Source: Deltaproteobacteria bacterium (lineage in GTDB: Bacteria; Desulfobacterota; GWC2-55-46). From it: 64,000 nt of DNA. Numbering within the stretch: position 1 is the first letter of the stretch; every line of letters starts with the position of its first letter. The stretch is taken from the NCBI GenBank assembly GCA_015075075.1, contig JABTVA010000004.1, positions 1 through 64,000 on the forward strand. The letters run 5' to 3'. Both the position numbers and the translations under genes were made by a program. Below the pieces are notes generated by a model. That model saw nothing but the letters and a program-made list of their open reading frames with translations. It had not been told where the DNA came from and ran no database searches. This document shows positions 62,007 through 64,000 of the stretch, one piece after another.

Positions 62007-63005
62007 ATGAAACTTTCAGGCAAGAGGGTCCTTGTGACCGGGGCGTGCGGCTTTATCGGCAGCCACCTGGTCGAGAGGCTCCTTGAAGAAGGCTCGGAGG
62101 TGAGGGCCTTCGTCTGCTACAACTCCTTCAATTCATGGGGCTGGCTCGACCGCATCCCGTCAGAGGCGCTCAAGTCCGTCGAGGTCGTTAACGGGGATAT
62201 AAGGGACCCGCATGGCGTGAGAAAGGCAATCGAGGGCTCGGAAACGGTCTTTCACCTTGCGGCTCTCATCGGCATACCCTATAGCTACCGCTCCACGGAG
62301 AGCTACCTGGATACTAATATAAAAGGGACCCTCAATGTGCTGCAGGCCGCGAGGGATCTGTCGATAGAGAGGGTCGTCGTTACCTCGACATCCGAGGTCT
62401 ACGGCACGGCCAGGTACGCTCCAATCGACGAGAATCACCCGAGGCAGGCGCAGTCTCCATACGCAGCGACAAAGATAGCCGCGGACTCCCTTGCCGAGTC
62501 GTTCGTAAGGAGCTTCGGTCAGGACGTCCTGATAGCGCGGCCCTTCAACACCTACGGGCCGAGGCAGTCCGCTCGCGCGATAATCCCGACCATAATCACA
62601 CAGCTCCTCTCTGGGAAGAGGGAGTTGAAGCTGGGCGCGCTCCACCCGACCAGGGATTTCGTTTACGTCAAGGACACGGTCGAGGGCTTCGTGAGGATAG
62701 CGAAATCAGGGGCCAAGCCGGGGACGGATATCAATATCGCGACAGGGCAGGAGATATCGGTCCGCGCGCTCGCGGAGACGATAGCCGGGATTACGGGCCG
62801 GGGCGCGGAAATAGTAAGGGACGACGACAGGGTGAGGGCCTCGGGGAGCGAGGTCGAAAGGCTCTGCGGGAGCGTCGAGCGGCTTAAAGGACTTACGGGA
62901 TGGGCGCCTGTGCGCTCCCTGAGCGAGGGGCTCAGGGAAACTGTCGAGTGGTTCAGCGTCAGGGAGAACCTGAATGGCTACAAGCACGGCATCTACAATA
63001 TCTGA
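62007..63005 (+). CDS. legB: LegB-type NAD-dependent nucleotide-sugar 4,6-dehydratase
   Basis: 332 residues, extended SDR. Gly motif VTGACGFIGSHLVE, then FVCYNSFNSWGWLD, a stretch characteristic of LegB-type enzymes (GDP- or UDP-GlcNAc 4,6-dehydratase of legionaminic/nonulosonic acid synthesis). Catalytic TSTSEVYGTA and YAATK (Tyr-x3-Lys), and RPFNTYGPRQSARAIIPTII. It makes the 4-keto-6-deoxy sugar that the next gene aminates. The 3' end overlaps legC by 32 bp. ATG at 62007, 11 nt after the SLBB gene stop. Confidence 0.88.
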   Translation: MKLSGKRVLVTGACGFIGSHLVERLLEEGSEVRAFVCYNSFNSWGWLDRIPSEALKSVEVVNGDIRDPHGVRKAIEGSETVFHLAALIGIPYSYRSTESYLDTNIKGTLNVLQAARDLSIERVVVTSTSEVYGTARYAPIDENHPRQAQSPYAATKIAADSLAESFVRSFGQDVLIARPFNTYGPRQSARAIIPTIITQLLSGKRELKLGALHPTRDFVYVKDTVEGFVRIAKSGAKPGTDINIATGQEISVRALAETIAGITGRGAEIVRDDDRVRASGSEVERLCGSVERLKGLTGWAPVRSLSEGLRETVEWFSVRENLNGYKHGIYNI

Positions 63006-64000
63006 GGCGCCGCCGGGGAGGATAGCCCTTTCAGAGCCGGAAATATCGGGCAATGAATGGAAGTACGTGAAGGAGTGCCTGGACACGGGCTGGGTCTCGT
63101 CGGCAGGCGCTTTCGTCGAGCGCTTTGAGAAGAGCGTTGCCGCGTATACGGGGGCCCGTGAGGCTGTCTCCACCGTAAACGGCACCTCGGCGCTCCATGT
63201 GAGCATGGTGGCGCTGGGGGTAGAGCCCGGGGACGAGGTCGTGGTCCCTGCCGTGACGTTCGTAGCGCCGGTGAACGCCGTCAAATACTGCGGCGGAGAG
63301 CCCGTATTCATGGACTGCGACCCGGACACGCTCTGCATGGACACGGCAAAGCTCGCGGCGTTCCTCAAGAATGAGTGTTCCAGGGGCAAGGACGGCTTCA
63401 CTTATAACAGGGCGACGAAACGGCGCGTGAAGGCGGTCGTGCCGGTGCATGTCTTCGGCCACCCGGCGAGGTTGGATGAGCTTTTGGATGCGTGCCAGGG
63501 GAAAAACATCGAAATCATAGAGGACGCAACCGAGAGCCTGGGTGCGGAGTTCATGGGAAAGAAGACGGGCACATTCGGCGCGGCAGGCTGCTTCTCATTC
63601 AACGGGAATAAGATAATTACGACAGGCGGCGGCGGGATGGTCGTAACTGACGACCGGGCGCTCGCCGCCAGGCTGAGGCACCTTACTACCCAGGCCAAGA
63701 CGGACGCCTTCGAGTACGAGCACGACGAGGTCGGCTACAACTACAGGCTTACCAACATACAGGCCGCGCTGGGGGTCGCGCAAATGGAGCGGCTTGAAGA
63801 GTTCGTCTCGGCCAAGAGGAGGAACGCCGAGTCCTACAGGCGGCTTCTCAAGGAAAGCGCCGGGCTCATGTGGGAGGAGCCCTGGGCCAGGAGTAATTTC
63901 TGGCATTGCACCATAAAGGCAGGGGAAGAGAGGCGGGGGCCGCTTATCAGGCATCTCACCGAAAGCGGCATACAGGTGAGGCCCCTATGGAAGCCGGTGC
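62974..64000 (+). CDS. legC: LegC-type PLP aminotransferase (partial, runs off the window)
   Basis: 342 codons to the edge, no stop. ATG at 62974 follows AGGGAG and lies in the legB 3' end. DegT/DnrJ/EryC1 family: GRIALSEPEISGNEWKYVKECLDTGWVSS, NGTSALHVSMVALGV, EDATESLGAEFMGKKTGTFG, and CFSFNGNKIITTGGGGMVV with the PLP Lys (GNK). LYNYRLTNIQAALG-like motif present. The N terminus with EISGNEW and the order legB-legC match legionaminic-acid-type loci. It transfers an amino group to the C4 keto sugar. Confidence 0.87.
   Translation, partial: MATSTASTISEAPPGRIALSEPEISGNEWKYVKECLDTGWVSSAGAFVERFEKSVAAYTGAREAVSTVNGTSALHVSMVALGVEPGDEVVVPAVTFVAPVNAVKYCGGEPVFMDCDPDTLCMDTAKLAAFLKNECSRGKDGFTYNRATKRRVKAVVPVHVFGHPARLDELLDACQGKNIEIIEDATESLGAEFMGKKTGTFGAAGCFSFNGNKIITTGGGGMVVTDDRALAARLRHLTTQAKTDAFEYEHDEVGYNYRLTNIQAALGVAQMERLEEFVSAKRRNAESYRRLLKESAGLMWEEPWARSNFWHCTIKAGEERRGPLIRHLTESGIQVRPLWKPV

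Overview
This is a gene-dense, GC-rich chromosomal segment of a Gram-negative, respiring bacterium. Outer-membrane barrels, a diderm-type phosphate porin pair, a PEP-CTERM protein, an SLBB exporter, ACR3 arsenite efflux and a 13-gene complex I operon with fused nuoCD suggest a Deltaproteobacteria- or Nitrospirota-like lineage. The sequence alone does not settle the phylum. No phage, transposase, integrase or CRISPR array was seen.

Layout. 0-4.6 kb: a small c-type cytochrome, then a phosphate-starvation cluster (receiver-only regulator, a frameshifted small Cys-rich gene, an OprO/P-type porin, pstS, a PhoB-like regulator). Three promoters here share an 11-bp-period TTAAC-type direct repeat with a -10 box exactly 10 bp downstream. 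4.7-6.7 kb: arsR-arsC-ACR3 on the minus strand, with a damaged arsC 3' end. 6.8-10.6 kb: a minus-strand metal (probably zinc) uptake cluster and a rhodanese. 10.8-25.4 kb: nuoA,B,CD,E-N. 25.4-28.4 kb: a cation/Ca2+ antiporter, a DUF481 barrel and an unknown exported protein. 28.9-32.2 kb: a GT4 glycosyltransferase broken by an amber codon, and a glycogen-debranching-type glucosidase. 32.4-38.3 kb: a diiron (flavodiiron-like) sensor fused to a diguanylate cyclase, a solitary Type IIG restriction-modification protein and msrB. 38.3-45.7 kb: two tandem TMTC-like membrane/TPR proteins, a GT2, hemL and a second OprO/P-type porin. 46.1-48.4 kb: a thioredoxin-like ferredoxin and an FG-GAP-type exported protein. 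48.4-51.4 kb: tRNA-Met(CAU) followed by an AT-richer M4 metallopeptidase gene; a 32-nt copy of the tRNA 3' end lies on the far side, like an att repeat. 51.5-58.2 kb: a divergent cyclophilin, USP, PEP-CTERM HAF-repeat protein, two radical-SAM proteins, tRNA-Phe and a cupin. 58.4-64 kb: an exopolysaccharide/nonulosonic-acid operon with a strong promoter, a badly broken SLBB export gene, legB and a legC that runs off the edge.

How it fits together. The 5' cluster is best read as a PhoB-type regulon. The window also holds electron transport (complex I), metal and arsenic homeostasis, glycogen metabolism and cell-surface glycan synthesis. Several genes carry single lesions (arsC, the Cys-rich gene, the GT4, the SLBB exporter, perhaps nuoL/nuoM). 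This means either real decay or residual assembly errors, and should be kept in mind when using the translations.
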